A stretch of DNA of 64,000 bases, from NCBI GenBank assembly GCA_012064385.1, contig QRDG01000063.1:248001-312000 (forward strand), written 5' to 3'. Shown here one piece after another: positions 11,701 to 22,614 of this stretch; positions within the stretch are counted from its first letter, which is position 1, and each line of letters opens with the position of its first letter. The translations under genes and the position numbers were made by a program. Origin of the DNA: Puccinellia tenuiflora. Its lineage: Eukaryota; Streptophyta; Magnoliopsida; Poales; Poaceae. The notes under the pieces were generated by a model that was not told where the DNA came from, made no database searches, and worked only from the letters and a program-made list of their open reading frames with translations.

Positions 11701-12021
11701 TCAAGGAGCTGGCGGAAGAACAAGTTACCCGGGGGAGTGAATCCTCGGAATAGGTGCTTGGAGAAGATGACGACCTCGCCCTTCGCCGGAGAGGGCACCA
11801 CCTCATCTCCTGGAGCCCGAGCCTAGACATTGGAGGGGAGAAGGCCGGCAAGCCGACGCGCCTTAATCTGCTCGGCCGTTGTGGTAGATCCGCCCCCAAT
11901 CGGCGGAGATGGATCGCTTGGACGAGGAAATCCTGGCGGCGGCGGCGGCGGCGATGTCAATCGTCCGGCTGGACGTGGAGGCCTTAGCCTTGGAAGCTGC
12001 CTTGGAGCGCTTGGGGGCCAT
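8770..12021 (-). pseudogene. Antisense multi-exon gene (aORF) of Tat element 1
   Basis: Runs opposite to gag-pol. ATG at 12021-12019 (MAPKRSKAASK) lies about 105 bases after a TATA-like box. Exons inferred from GT-AG borders: 12021-11042, 10988-10388, 10293-9878 and 9315-8770. Exon 1 resembles the 'putative gypsy type transposon' domain (Pfam transposase_28; motifs NFVTLCEDYLQI and RIQPLSPRTRL) but has frameshifts. Exon 2 is acidic and Ser-rich with an RKRKLRS nuclear-signal-like motif. Exon 3 and the start of exon 4 are helical or coiled-coil, and the tail contains RGTGFQTKKVATK. Relative to element 2, the exon-4 donor, the following intron and most of exon 5 are deleted, fusing the coiled coil to the tail. 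Phase across the exon 2/3 junction does not work cleanly, so that border is uncertain. Biochemical role unknown. Confidence 0.75.
9390..9835 (-). repeat. Array of hairpin plus polypurine-like repeats in intron 3 of the antisense gene, element 1
   Basis: About five imperfect repeats spaced 90-110 bp begin near 9390, 9499, 9592, 9682 and 9788. The better units read AGCTCCAAGTCGTCACAAG, then a complementary arm (ACAACTTGG), then CGCTTGGGGGCTACTC. The arms differ between units but stay complementary, and each G-rich tail copies the polypurine tract GGGGGCTAC found just before the 3' LTR. The array lies between the exon 3 donor (9877) and exon 4 acceptor (9316) on the - strand. A matching array is in element 2. 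Confidence 0.75.
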
Positions 12022-12124
12022 GGCAAACGTGCGGAGTGTGCTGCACGCGGGAAAGAGAGTGAGCGGGAAGAAGAAGATTGGAAGCAGAAGGGCAAGTGAG
12101 GGTTTTTGGACCTCACCCTTGACA

Positions 12125-12131
12125 ATTTATA
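12125..12131 (-). promoter_or_regulatory. Putative TATA box of the antisense gene, element 1
   Basis: On the - strand CTTATAAATTG stands about 105 bases before the ATG at 12021. The equivalent position in element 2 reads CTTATAAATGTC, although the surrounding leader has diverged. Conservation in both copies supports a core promoter facing away from the 3' LTR. Confidence 0.6.
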
Positions 12132-12581
12132 AGGGGTTAAACCCTAGAAAGTTATGGGGATGTTCCACATTAACAGTACGGTAAATGTGGAGACATCCGC
12201 GGAAATTCCGTGGTCAAAGATACGGGTGCCAAAGTCAAAACAGAGTAAATATGGTAAAGTGAAGACACAGCAGCGGAAAGAAAAGCCGACTTGTCTCAGA
12301 AAGGCGAGTCCTGTGTCTGCAGGAAGTGACAAGAGTCAGATTCCTCAGAGCTAGTTTATAAGGGCCACAACAAACTCGGTCAGCTGATGCAAAGGCAAGA
12401 GTGGTGAGCTTGAGCAAAGGCAGAGGAAAGACTCATATATATATGTGTTATGTTTTTTATGCAGGAATTCATCTTGGAGCTAGCAGCAGGCGACTTTTGA
12501 GCTTGTGACTCTAGTCGGAGAAGTCGAGCCAAGGAGTCGAACCAAGGAGTCAGAAGAAGCCGCCAAGACTGCGCCCAAGAT

Positions 12582-12596
12582 GAATTCGGGGGCTAC
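12582..12596 (+). promoter_or_regulatory. Polypurine tract, element 1
   Basis: GAATTCGGGGGCTAC abuts the TG of the 3' LTR and would prime plus-strand DNA synthesis. The same sequence stands before the 3' LTR of element 2. The tract is short and ends in CTAC rather than being all purine. Confidence 0.8.
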
Positions 12597-13159
12597 TGAT
12601 GAGGGGATACTTTATAGCTAGGCCCATGGACCCGGAAAGTAGACCCGCCAAGACCAAGAAGGCCACAGCCGGGTCGCACTTCAAGTTAAATGGGCTGGGC
12701 TGGAGACAAGTCGGCTAAAGCCCACAAAGAAGGAAGGACTCGTCGAGGAGGAGTCCAAGTACAACCCGGAGTTCTAATTTGGAAGGCCAAGACATAGAAT
12801 AGGACTCCGTGTCCAAGTGTGACCCGGTGTAAACTTGTAAGCCCAGGGACCCGACCGCCTTTATAAGGAGGGCCCTGGACCTTAGATCAATAAGCAATCC
12901 AGAACTCGCAACACCAGACCAGACCCCAAAGAGGTGAAGTCGCCGACTCCCCAGAGAGGAGCCGGATCCTTGTAATCGAGAGCTAGTCCATATCAATAAA
13001 GCCGAAGCAGGAAGTAGGTCTTTACCTCCATCAAGAGGGGCCGAACCTGGGTAAATCCTTGTCCTTAGGCGAGATTGACAACTCCTATGTACTTCGATCA
13101 CCAATGGCCCCACAACTCATCTTCCCCGAGGAAGAACTTGCCATGACAACCCCACAACA
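12597..13159 (+). repeat. 3' LTR of Tat element 1
   Basis: Begins TGATGAGG and ends CCCCACAACA. It pairs with 560-1123 over its full length with about 15 hand-counted substitutions and one single-base indel. It is followed by the duplicated target AAAAC. Confidence 0.95.
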
Positions 13160-13164
13160 AAAAC

Positions 13165-14427
13165 TATTTGCAAAACCTTAGTATACTATCATCTTTACAC
13201 AAAAGAAAGCATAAAACCTATTTCTTTAATAATATGACTATTTGGCTATCTACCTGAGTGGTGGTAACCTATTATGGTTGGCAGATGGGACCATGGTAAG
13301 AAGAATAGGTCTGGAGATTCCATTTGCAAGGGAAAGTATTACCTAGGATTTAACAACAAATGCAATCATAATGATTTTGCCGTAAAGACGCGTTAACCAT
13401 AAGACCTGGAATGGGACGGGAAATGCCATCTGTGATACTTCTCTCGGATGCATGTCAACGGGCAGCCAGAGCCGTACGCTGTAGATCATGTGCGACTACA
13501 TGCAACATGGGTGGGATCCCTTAATGCCCACGGACTCTGGTGTCTATGATGGTCTGCAAGAGGGTGCCTAGGTGTCTACCGTGAGGGGTAGAGCATCAGG
13601 GGTGATTCTGCTATGCATGAATTGGGTGGGCATGCGTTGTGCGGAGAAGCACAGTAAATGACTTGGATCAAAAACTAGGCCCCACACCAAAGAGAGTGTG
13701 GACGGGAAAGATCGCCCGGTTGTGCAACAAAGTCTTGATCTCTTATGGGTAAAGTAACGCACCTCTGCAGAGTGTAATTCCGGGAAGGAGCTGTGAACGC
13801 TGCAGGAGAGGAACTCCATGAAGTTCTAGCCCTGTGAAGGATGATGGGCATAGTTTTCAGAATAAAAGCTACCTCTTGAAGAAATGTTTACAAAAACCTT
13901 GCATTAAGCTTAAGGCTCCCTGGAGTCTAAAGCTGTAGCTAGTGCATCAAACTTCCCACCGTACATAATGGACTTTCTGGGTAACGCTGGTTACTCACCC
14001 TTTCCCCATTTGACCCCCTGCTTAGATTTTGGAGCTATCAAAGGAGTTGACAGTGGTCCATCACGACATCGAGATCTTCATCAAGGAGTCAACCGCTACT
14101 TCACCAACCGAAAAACAACGATAACTATAGCAACCCAGAAGCAATATCAGCGACATCAAGGAGACCACTCTGCCAATGGAGGCGACCACGTCTATTAGAA
14201 GGATGAGTACCATCTTCGATAGAGATACTCCAGAAAGAGTAGATTAAAGCTGTGACAACAGCAGTAGTGGATTAGGACTTTAGAGCTAGAGTTAATCTCC
14301 AACTTAGTGCTACGAATTGGCTCTTTTTTGGATTTCATTTGCACAAGGTTATCCTCTATGTATCGAGGAGGTTCTCGAGATTTTGTAATGAATATTGTTG
14401 TAATCCTATAGTGTTACCTTGGACCTG
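13165..14427. repeat. Unclassified repeat, right half of the target of Tat element 1
   Basis: Continues the sequence of 1-559 beyond the element 1 insertion. No long frame and no recognisable domain. The 3' portion (14200-14410) reads like a retrotransposon or gene 3' untranslated region, T-rich and ending TTGTAATGAATATTGTTG. It could be an old LTR, but its family and edges were not determined. It abuts the CACTA-derived gene end at about 14428. Confidence 0.4.
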
Positions 14428-15604
14428 CTATGTTTCTGTTGTACCACTTTGAAGGATGTAATATCCACGGATAGGTCCTTCTGTGAGTATTATGTCAACG
14501 ACTTGCACACTACACCATGCAGTGGTGTGCTGGGTCACCGCATTTTTCCCGCTTGCACTACTTCTTGTCTGCTGCATTTGTTCGTTATATGACTTCTTAA
14601 TACAGTGGTCATAGTCTGATGGCATATTAGCCACATGTGATGATGGTCGCTCAAGCAAGTCTACAAAGTGTTGAACGCTTTTCGCAGGTATTTTCTCCTT
14701 TGGCTGGGGCTGTACCGGTGCAAAATGGCTTTTCACTTCGGCAACCATGACCGTTCTGCAATCCTCACAAGTCATTTTATAAACTAACTTGGCAGGATCC
14801 TTGTCCTTGGCTTTCTTATTTGTACCTTTCTTCCGATTAGTACTAGTCGATGGAGCGGTGGTCTTCCACTTTTGCCCCTGGGACTTTGTGGGTGGAGTCG
14901 GCTGCCGCGCCGGAGATCGAGATGGGCTCGCGCTGGTGTCCCTCTCGAGGAGGGGTGGACTTAGAGGTGGATTGCTACTCGGAGGAATCGGTGGCCTTTG
15001 GCGCCGAGTCTGCAAACATGATGTATTCTTTTTCCATAGAATGATAGCATGCGTGACTTCTCCCAGTGTCGTCTCCCCTTCACCCGCAGGCATGTCAAGC
15101 TCCAGTGTCTCATATCCCTTCAGAACTTCATCCACCCCGACACGAGCATAGCCAGATGGAATCTGACAGCCATGGAAGCATTCTCCAGGTTCAGAAGGTA
15201 AAGCAAAGCCTACCGCCACCTTCATGGATATGTTCTTCATTGACTGATGTAGCTCATAATTTTTCCTCTCCGTGATATCATCCACGAGGTAGCGAGCCTT
15301 CTAGCAGATTGTTTCGATCCGGAGGGCCAAAACAAGAAAGATTTGTGAATATATATATATATATTTATACAAATCAATTAATGTATCTAGTGATCACCAG
15401 AGACTTAATATACCTCGCCGGACTTTGGTAAGGGTCCAACATTTTCTTCGCCATCATTGCTTGTTTTCCCTTCGTCTCTTGGTTCTAGCTCAATTCACTC
15501 ATCGGAGTCGTTCATAACCTATGGAGTGATCGCGTCGATGGTGTGCTGGCAGGAGGACTCTTCCCCGTGCGAGCGGTTGCTCGGGGCGACGGATCGGGAC
15601 ACCA
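14428..15604 (-). pseudogene. CACTA (En/Spm-like) transposon second-gene fragment
   Basis: The - strand reads an upstream exon (15604-15414), a 113-bp intron with GTATAT at 15413 and CTGCTAG at 15301, and an exon from 15300 to the stop at 14428. The frame joins across the intron as PLPKSGEKARYLVDDITE. The following block (NISMKVAVGFALPSEPGE to LELDMPAGEGETTLGE) resembles a conserved domain of plant CACTA-associated proteins (DUF8039 type, from memory). A Pro/Ser-rich linker and a Cys-containing tail follow. In-frame stops sit in the upstream exon around 15500-15530. The gene is cut at 15604 by solo LTR A. No CACTA terminal repeat was found, so it is a fragment. Confidence 0.65.
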
Positions 15605-15856
15605 TGATACGTGTCAAACGTATCTATAATTTTTGATTGATCCATGCTAGTTTGTGATGTTGTCACATGTTTTTACTATCATATTACATCATTTTTATGC
15701 ATTTTGTCGAACTAACCTATTGACAAGATGCCCAATGCCAGTTCCCTATTTTTTTCCTGTTTTTGTTGCAGAAAGTTACTTTTGGAAATATTCTCGGAAT
15801 TGGACGAAAATTTATGACGATTTTTATTGAAGAAATGAGGACCAGAGCCAGAAGGG
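15605..15856 (+). repeat. Solo LTR A (Athila-like), left part
   Basis: Begins TGATACGTGTCAAACGTATC, as do the LTRs of element D, and is interrupted after 252 bases by element B. It resumes at 27258 after the AAGGG duplication. With 27263-28514 it totals about 1504 bp, the full length of the D LTRs (1461 and 1506), so it is complete. No primer site or internal region is attached, hence a solo LTR. Confidence 0.85.
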
Positions 15857-17368
15857 TGATACGTCCTAGACATATCTATAATTTTTTATGTTCCATGCTT
15901 ATTTTATATCAAATGCCACATGTGTTTACTATGTTTTCATATCATTTTGGCATATTTTATTGGACTAACCTATTGACAAGATGCGCAGTGCCAGTTCCTG
16001 TTTATTATGTCTGTGCATTGCAGATAAGGTCCAAAATCCAAAGTGCTCAGAAAAATCCGAAAAAATTACAGAAATTCTAATCGCCAGAAAACCCCAGGAG
16101 CCAAAAGGACAAGTCCGGGAGGGTCTCACAGACCCCAGGAGGCCCCAGGCGTGGCCCAGGCTTGGCCGCGTGTGGGCCCCACCTCGCCGCCTCGTCCATC
16201 GCCTCGCGTTGCCTCTTTGCCTATATATTTTCTCCTAACCTTAAAAAGCTGGAACATCGAAGGTTTTCTCCAGAAACGCATCTGATCTCAGCCGCCACCA
16301 AATACCCTAATCCGGGGGACAGAAGATCCTATTCCGGCACCCTGCCGGGATTGGGAATTGCCCTCGGAGCCATCTCCTTCGACTACGCCGCCTCCATGAT
16401 GCTCCGTGAGTAGTTCCCCCATGGACTACGGGTTCTAGCAGTAGCTATATGGTACTCTCCCTCTCCCATGTTGATCAATACAATAGTCTCATGAGCTGCC
16501 TTACATGATTGAGATTCATCTGATGTAATCGGTGTTGTGTTTGTTGGGATCCGATGAATTGTGGAATTATGATCAAGTTTGTTCATCAGTTATATCTATG
16601 TTTTATTTAAGATCTTGCATGCTCTCCGATCCTTGTGGTTTCCTTGATCACGTAATTGCTTGTGTATCTCCAAGAGGGAGTATTTATGCTAGATAGTAGG
16701 TTCATGCGTCTTTTTGTCTGAGCTCGGGTTGACAGAAACGATCAAGAATAAAGATGTGCTATTACTACTAGGGGTAAAACAGTGGTGTTACTTCCTTGCG
16801 TTGTTTCATTGCTTACATTATGCACCATACTTATTGCGACGATCTGTTGCTTGCAACTTAATACTTCCGGGTGACAGGCTGGATAGCGATCTCGGGGTGG
16901 ATTATTAGTCATAGACGCAGTTGGATAACGGTCTATGTATTCTGACATAATGCAAAATTAAATAGTTCAGTACCTTGTCATGATAGCATTGTTATGTGCC
17001 CACAATTTTGTCAATTGCCCGACTGTAATTTGTTTACCCAACACGTGTTCTTTTTTATTGGAGAGTTACCACTAGCGAAGCTTGGAACCCCGGTCCATAT
17101 TCATCCGTCAACTACGCCATCAACTATTTTCCGCGCCATTGCCTCCTTTGTTACTATTGTTGTTTCTACTTTACTATTACTATTGCTCTCATATAGCTGT
17201 TGCTTTCACATCACTTCTGTTACTAGTGCTTTTCTAGGTGTGGCTGAATTGACAACGCAGCTGCTAAGACTTATAAGTATTCTTTGGCTCGTCTTGTGTC
17301 GAATCAATAAATTTGGGTTTTACTTCCCTCGAAGATACTCTGCGATCCCCTACACTTGTGGGTCATCA
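15857..17368 (+). repeat. 5' LTR of element B
   Basis: Starts TGATACGTCCTAGAC and ends GTGGGTCATCA. A TATA-like motif (TATATA) lies at 16222-16227 after a GC-rich stretch. The last part is pyrimidine-rich, which creates a spurious hydrophobic open frame. It is matched by 21487-21989 plus 26243-27257. Confidence 0.92.
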
Positions 17369-17379
17369 AGACTATTTTC

Positions 17380-17397
17380 TGGCCCCGTTGCCGGGGA
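17380..17397 (+). promoter_or_regulatory. Primer binding site of element B
   Basis: TGGCCCCGTTGCCGGGGA begins 12 bases after the 5' LTR. It differs by one base from TGGCGCCGTTGCCGGGGA, the complement of plant tRNA-Asp that primes Athila-type elements. The one mismatch could be a later mutation. Confidence 0.85.
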
Positions 17398-17756
17398 GCA
17401 TAGCTCTACTCATAAGTTCACTTGGGGAGCACATTCTACCTCTCACTCTCTTTTTCGATTTTGTTTTGTTTTTCTTAGTCTACTTTTGCTTAGTTTACTT
17501 TTGCTTAGTTTTGTTTTACTTTGTTTACTTTTGTTTAGGTTTGTTCTATTTAGTTTTATTTTTCTTATATACCCGAAAATCCATAAAAATTTGAAAACCG
17601 AAAATTATAAAAACTTTTGCTACATGGTTACTTTCTTTGAAACTAGATCTTATTGGCAAGGTGGGTCCACGGAGGATGAACAAAAATATTATAAGGGATA
17701 CCCCTTGTCTCAAAAAGGGATATACATATGCAAATTAATAAATCAACTAGAGATGT

Positions 17757-19018
17757 ATGCTAGAAATTTATGCTCTATATTTGACATATCGTTTTTGCTT
17801 TGATGAATCTGAATGTCATACGAATTTTAAACACTTTCCTTTCCAATGTGCGTGTAATGTTAATGAAACCATAGCTTCTTATGTTAAAGGTTACTATAAT
17901 TGTTATGATATGGAAAGAATTGAAGAATTTGCTGCTTTTAAGGGTGCCTATGAAATTGCTTCTTTCCTTCAAAATGTTGATGATGCCCCTTACGAATCTG
18001 AAAATCTTGCTATACTTAAATATTGTTATGATAACTACAAGGATCGTAATGCTTATATTACTGAATATCTTAAGGGTTTATCTCCCCCGAAAGAAGAGAC
18101 TAATGCCTTGCAGGAAACCGTGGAAGAAGAAATTGCTGAAACTGAAAGCTCATTGGATGAAAAAGAGGAAGAGAGTGACGAACAAAAGGAGGAAGAATGG
18201 AGTAGCTACCCATGCTCACCTTCTAATGATAGTAAATCCTCAACTCCTACATTATTTGATTGCCCACCATGCTTACCAAAGGAGGAAGAATGCTATGTTC
18301 CTATGGATTTCTTGAAATATCCCTTTTTGATAAAACTGATACATGTTATGCTTATGGGTATGATGTCCCTATGAATGAAACTTGTGAAAATGATTATGCT
18401 ATTGTTATTTATGATAATCCATGCTATTTTGATAAATCTTATGATAATCCTCTATTTGTTCCTACTATTGATATGCATGGTAAGGAGGAGTCTTGCTTAG
18501 AATTTTTTTATGATAAATCTCTAGATGATGGTCCTATGTTGCTTGATGATATTAATTGTGCTACTGTTGAAAATGGGATTGGAGAGGTTTTGACTTTAGT
18601 TAAATGGAGTCCCATACCTCTTAAGAGTGATCATTCATCTTGTTATAAAGTTGTTAAAAGTGGGTTTCGAGAGATCATAACTTTAATTAACTTTGATCCC
18701 ACTAGTTTGAAACTTGATAAAAATTGTGTGTTTGTAGATCATAAAAAGTATGCTTTAAGTGATAATTATATTTTTGAGTTTGTTCATGATGCTACTGGAA
18801 ATTATTAGGGTTGTAGAAATTTTCATGTCACTAAAACACCTCTCTTTGTGTTGAAAATTTTGAAACTGCTCTTGTTTTACCTTCCTATGCTTGATACTTT
18901 GTTCTTCATGGATTTTTTTGTTTACAAGATTCATATGCATAGGAAGCGGGTTAGACTTAAATGTGTTTCATATTTGCTTCTTGATGCTCTCTTTGTGTTT
19001 CAACTCTTATTCTTATGA
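17757..19018 (+). pseudogene. Single acidic ORF of non-autonomous element B
   Basis: The frame opens near 17757 (a later ATG is at 17911) and encodes an acidic protein with a Glu-rich stretch near 18115-18200 (KEEEWSSYPCSPS). A frameshift near 18310-18330 moves it to another frame, which runs to TAG at 18806-18808. Past that TAG the same frame stays open for 69 more codons to TGA at 19016-19018 and encodes a hydrophobic segment plus YKIHMHRKRVRLKC, also present at the C-terminus of the element D protein. It may be a degenerate Gag-like or env-position product; no known domain is recognised. Confidence 0.6.
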
Positions 19019-21464
19019 GAGCATCATTAAAATTATCATGCCTAGCTAAAAGGCGTTAAAGAAAAGCGCTTATGGGAGGCAACCCATATTTACCTTCTAT
19101 TTCTTTTTTATTTGTTCCTTTTCTGGGTGATGTTACATGTGTAGCAACTCCCTTGTATATTTTTGTTTTTGTTTTTTGTGCCAAGAATAGCCTCTAAAGA
19201 GAGGAAGACTAATTTGTGAGTTTGCTGTCCAGAAACAGATTTCCGTTCTTCACTGTTCGAAAATCCAAAAAATCACAGAACGTTATCTCTAGTTTAAGTT
19301 TTCTGATTTGAGGTCCAGAAGTGCCCCAAAAACATTCATCTTTACCATCTATTCTGGTTTTGACAGATTCTTTCGTTAGTTTTGCATTGCTTCTTTTACC
19401 AGCAAAGTGAGGTTCTTTTGAGATCTCGAGCTTCACTTAGATCTTGGTGACAATAGCTAATGTTTTAAAAAATAAGTTCATGATATGTGCTTTGGAACTG
19501 AAGAAAGATATTGTTTCTATGGACTAACCCCTCGAATGAAGTTGTGATAAGTTTTGCGTGTAGTATGTTTTCAAGTATCCAAGTGCGAGGTGATGAAGGA
19601 AAATCAAGAAGGGATAAAAGACTAAGCTTGGGGAGGCTCCCCATGGACCCTCCTCTGAAATATTCAAGAAGTCAAAAGCGTCTAAGCTTGGGGAGGCCCA
19701 AGGCATCCCCTTCTTCATCGACAATCATCGGTTTCTGTCATGGTACTATATTTTTATTCATTCACGCATTATGTGCTGTTCTTGGAGCGTCAGTTTGTTT
19801 TTAATTTAAGTTTTGTTTGTGTCTTGTTATCTGGTCTTTGCAATAAATTGGGTCCTTGAATGCTTGTTTGGGAGAGAGACTAGCTCCGCTTTTTCATTAT
19901 ACACTCTTGTTCTTCACTTATATGTGTTGAGTGTTTAGCCTTTATTATTTTGCTTCCAGTTCTTGTTTTCAAGCATCTCTTGTTCAGAGCTATTAGCTTT
20001 TGTAGTTAGGAAGTATTGCCCTTGTTGTTTCACCCTTTTAGTTTTGTTTCAAATAAGTTGATTGGTGTTTGGTTGAGTGGAAATTATTATGTAGGAAGTA
20101 TGAAAAGTGCTGCTTAATCTTGTAGATCATTGTCTTAAATCTTTGATACTTGCCAATTGTTTAGAGATATGAAGTAGATTAATGTTTAAACTTGTGGATC
20201 ATCTAGTAAGAATAGATTAGTAAAGAACTGCCGTAAAGCTTTAAAATTGTGGTGCTTGTCCTGCTTGGTAGCTCTCAAAGTCTAGATATTCTTTTTGCAA
20301 AGAGTTGGTTTGGCTAACAAGGTAGACGGTGTGAAGTCTAGTGGTTATGCATGATGTATATCTGTAGTCATTCATTAACCAAGTTGATGTTATGAGTTTG
20401 CTTGATATCCTACTAAGCCCAAAAATTCCGTACTGAGAGGGAATACTTCTCGTGCATCCAACTCCCTGAGCCAAATATCTTTGCCATTTGTGTCCACCAT
20501 ACCTACCTACATGTGGTATTTCCCTGCCACTCCAAGTAAATTTTTCATGTGATATCTTTAAAACTTTAAAATTCTCCTTTTTGTGCCTCTGTTTTTAAGC
20601 TCATGAGGAAGCATTAGGAAGCTAGATATAACCTGTGACAAGCAAGGTCATTTCCCCCCTTTCACCCGGTGTTCATGGTTTACGTCCTCACTTGAATTTG
20701 ACCCGAGAGCGGCTTAAGCAAATATAAATATAACTCACCATTCTCCTCCGCATAGTGATGTCAAACATTGTTTAGTGGTGAAACAAAGGAGAACGAGGAG
20801 TGACCTCATTCCTCTAAGTACCAGCCGCTCTCAAAAGTCTAAAAGACTTGCTTGAAATGGGGGACTAGCTAGTTTCTTTACTGTAAAGTCGTTGACGAAA
20901 GCATGCATATCTTAAAACTGTTTTACTTCTGTCAAAAATAAAAAAAATAAAAAGCTCTAGCACATGATTAATCCCTGCTTCCCTCTGCGAAGGGCCTTTC
21001 TTTTACTTTTATGTCGAGTCAGTCTTCCTCTTCTTTCTCTACCCCTCAAGCAATCACTTGGTGTCAACTTTGGTTCAAGTTTTACTTCATTGTTATCTTT
21101 ATGTCTAACTGTGAAAACTTTGTATTGACTTTATCTTGAGATAAATATGTTGCAAGTTGAAGCTTTTTGCTGAAAACTTTAATCTTCCTTTGTGTTGGCC
21201 AAACTCCTTTGCCGAAATAATACTGCTTTGTGATATATCAATCATTGTCAAGTGTTATACTTGAAATCTCCAAAGTACTCTTTTCTAGTTAATTCTTGCT
21301 TAGATCTTGCACCTGGTTAATCATTGTTTGTTTCATTCAATGAACCATTGTTTTGGATCAATGCATTCAGTTCATATGCTTTACATGATTACTTGGTCAA
21401 GATTGTGTTGGTAGCATGTCACTTAAAAAATTATTCTGTTATCATTTACCTACTCAAGGACGAG
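19019..21464 (+). other. Long non-coding 3' internal region of element B
   Basis: T-rich sequence without supported frames. It has conserved blocks shared with elements C and D: GGGAGGCAACCCAT near 19075, a GTGCCAAGAATAGCCTCTAA block near 19180 and paired AAGCTTGGGGA motifs near 19624 and 19684. Such conservation without coding capacity points to cis-acting roles such as RNA packaging, but this is inference. Confidence 0.6.
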
Positions 21465-21486
21465 CAGGAATTAAGCTTGGGGATGC
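21465..21486 (+). promoter_or_regulatory. Polypurine tract of element B
   Basis: AGGAATTAAGCTTGGGGATGC abuts the TG of the 3' LTR. Nearly the same sequence precedes the 3' LTRs of C (about 24959-24980) and D (38818-38839). Confidence 0.75.
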
Positions 21487-21989
21487 TGATGTGTCCCAGA
21501 CGTATCTATAATTTTTGATGTTCCATGCTTGTTTTATATCAAATGCCACATATGTTTACTATGTTTTCATATCATTTTGGCATATTTTATTGGACTAACC
21601 TATTGACAAGATGCCCAGTGCCAGTTTCTGTTTATTATGTCTGTGCATTGCAGATAAGGTCCAAAATCCAAAGTGCTCCGAAAAATCCGAAAAAATTACA
21701 GAAATTCTAATTTGCCAGAAACCCCAGGTGCTAGAAGGACAAGTCCGGGAGGGGCTCTCAGCCCCCAGGAGGCCCCCAGGCGCAGCCCAGGCTTGGCCGC
21801 GCGTGGGCCCCACCTCGCCGCCTCGTCTACCGCCTCGTGTCACCTCTTTGCCTATATATTTGCTCCTGACCTAAAAACGCTGGAACATCGAAGGTTTTCT
21901 CCAGAAACGCATCTGATCTCTGGCGCCACCAAAAACCCTAATCCGGGGGACAGAAGTTCCTGTTCCGGCACCCTGTCGGGATTTGGAAC
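21487..21989 (+). repeat. 3' LTR of element B, left part
   Basis: Starts TGATGTGTCCCAGAC and aligns with the 5' LTR of B from 15857 to about 16355. It is broken after GATTTGGAAC by element C and resumes at 26243. Confidence 0.9.
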
Positions 21990-22614
21990 TGATACGTCTC
22001 CGACGTATCTATAATTTTTGATGTTCCATGCTTGATTATATATCATTGCCACATGTTTTTATAATGTTTTATATCATTTTAGCATATTTTATGGAACTAA
22101 CCTATTGAAAAGATGCCCAGTGCTAGTTTCTGTTTATTATGTCTGTGCATTGCAGAAAAGGTCCAAAATCCAAATTGCTCGGGAAATTCCCAAAAAATTA
22201 CAGAAATTCTTTTTCGCCAGAAGACTTCGGGAGCCAGAAGGACGAGTCTAGGGGAGGCCCACTGCCTCCAGGTGCCACCCAGGCGCGGTTGGACCTGGGG
22301 TGGCGGCCGGGTGCCACCTGGATGGTTCGTCCACCCCCTCGCGCCGCCTCTTCGCCTATATATTTGCTCCTGACCTAAAAATGCTGGAACATCAAAGCTT
22401 TTCTTGAGAAACACATATGAGCGTCGCCGCCACCAAAAACACTAATTCGGGGGACAGAAGTTCCTGTTCCGGCACCCTGCCGGGATTGGCAATTGCCCCC
22501 GGAGTCATCTTCATCACCGTTGCTGCCTCCCGTGATGCAGTGGGAGTAGTTCTTCATCGTGATGCAGTGGGAGTAGTTCTTCATCGGGGCAGTGGGAGTA
22601 GTTCTTCATCGGGG
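21990..22614 (+). repeat. Truncated 5' LTR of element C with triplicated motif
   Basis: Starts TGATACGTCTCCGACGTATC and matches the first part of 24981-26242. Between about 22529 and 22613 the block GCAGTGGGAGTAGTTCTTCA occurs three times, where the 3' LTR has one copy. Immediately after the third copy the sequence jumps to internal DNA. Confidence 0.85.

Larger units (their letters stand above)
560..13159 (+). mobile_element. Tat-lineage Ty3/Gypsy LTR retrotransposon, element 1
   Basis: A complete but decayed element bounded by the perfect 5-bp duplication AAAAC at 555-559 and 13160-13164. It has two LTRs of about 564 bp, a primer binding site, gag, protease, RT, RNase H, a second archaeal-type RNase H and integrase on the + strand, then a long 3' part with an antisense gene and a polypurine tract. 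The second RNase H and the antisense gene between integrase and 3' LTR are hallmarks of the Tat lineage. A hand alignment of the two LTRs gives about 15 substitutions and one indel, near 2.7 percent, suggesting insertion around a million years ago at usual grass rates (rough estimate). The pol frame carries many stops, so it cannot move autonomously now. Confidence 0.95.

Noticed and set aside
13165..14427. A host gene exon or 3' UTR
   Set aside because: No splice-linked frames or recognisable protein; continuity with 1-559 and repeat surroundings make an old transposable element more likely.
16994..17803. 269-codon frame with strongly hydrophobic stretches, like a membrane protein
   Set aside because: It spans the LTR end, the PBS and internal DNA of element B. 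Hydrophobicity comes from T-rich sequence, and the matching LTR copy does not preserve the frame.
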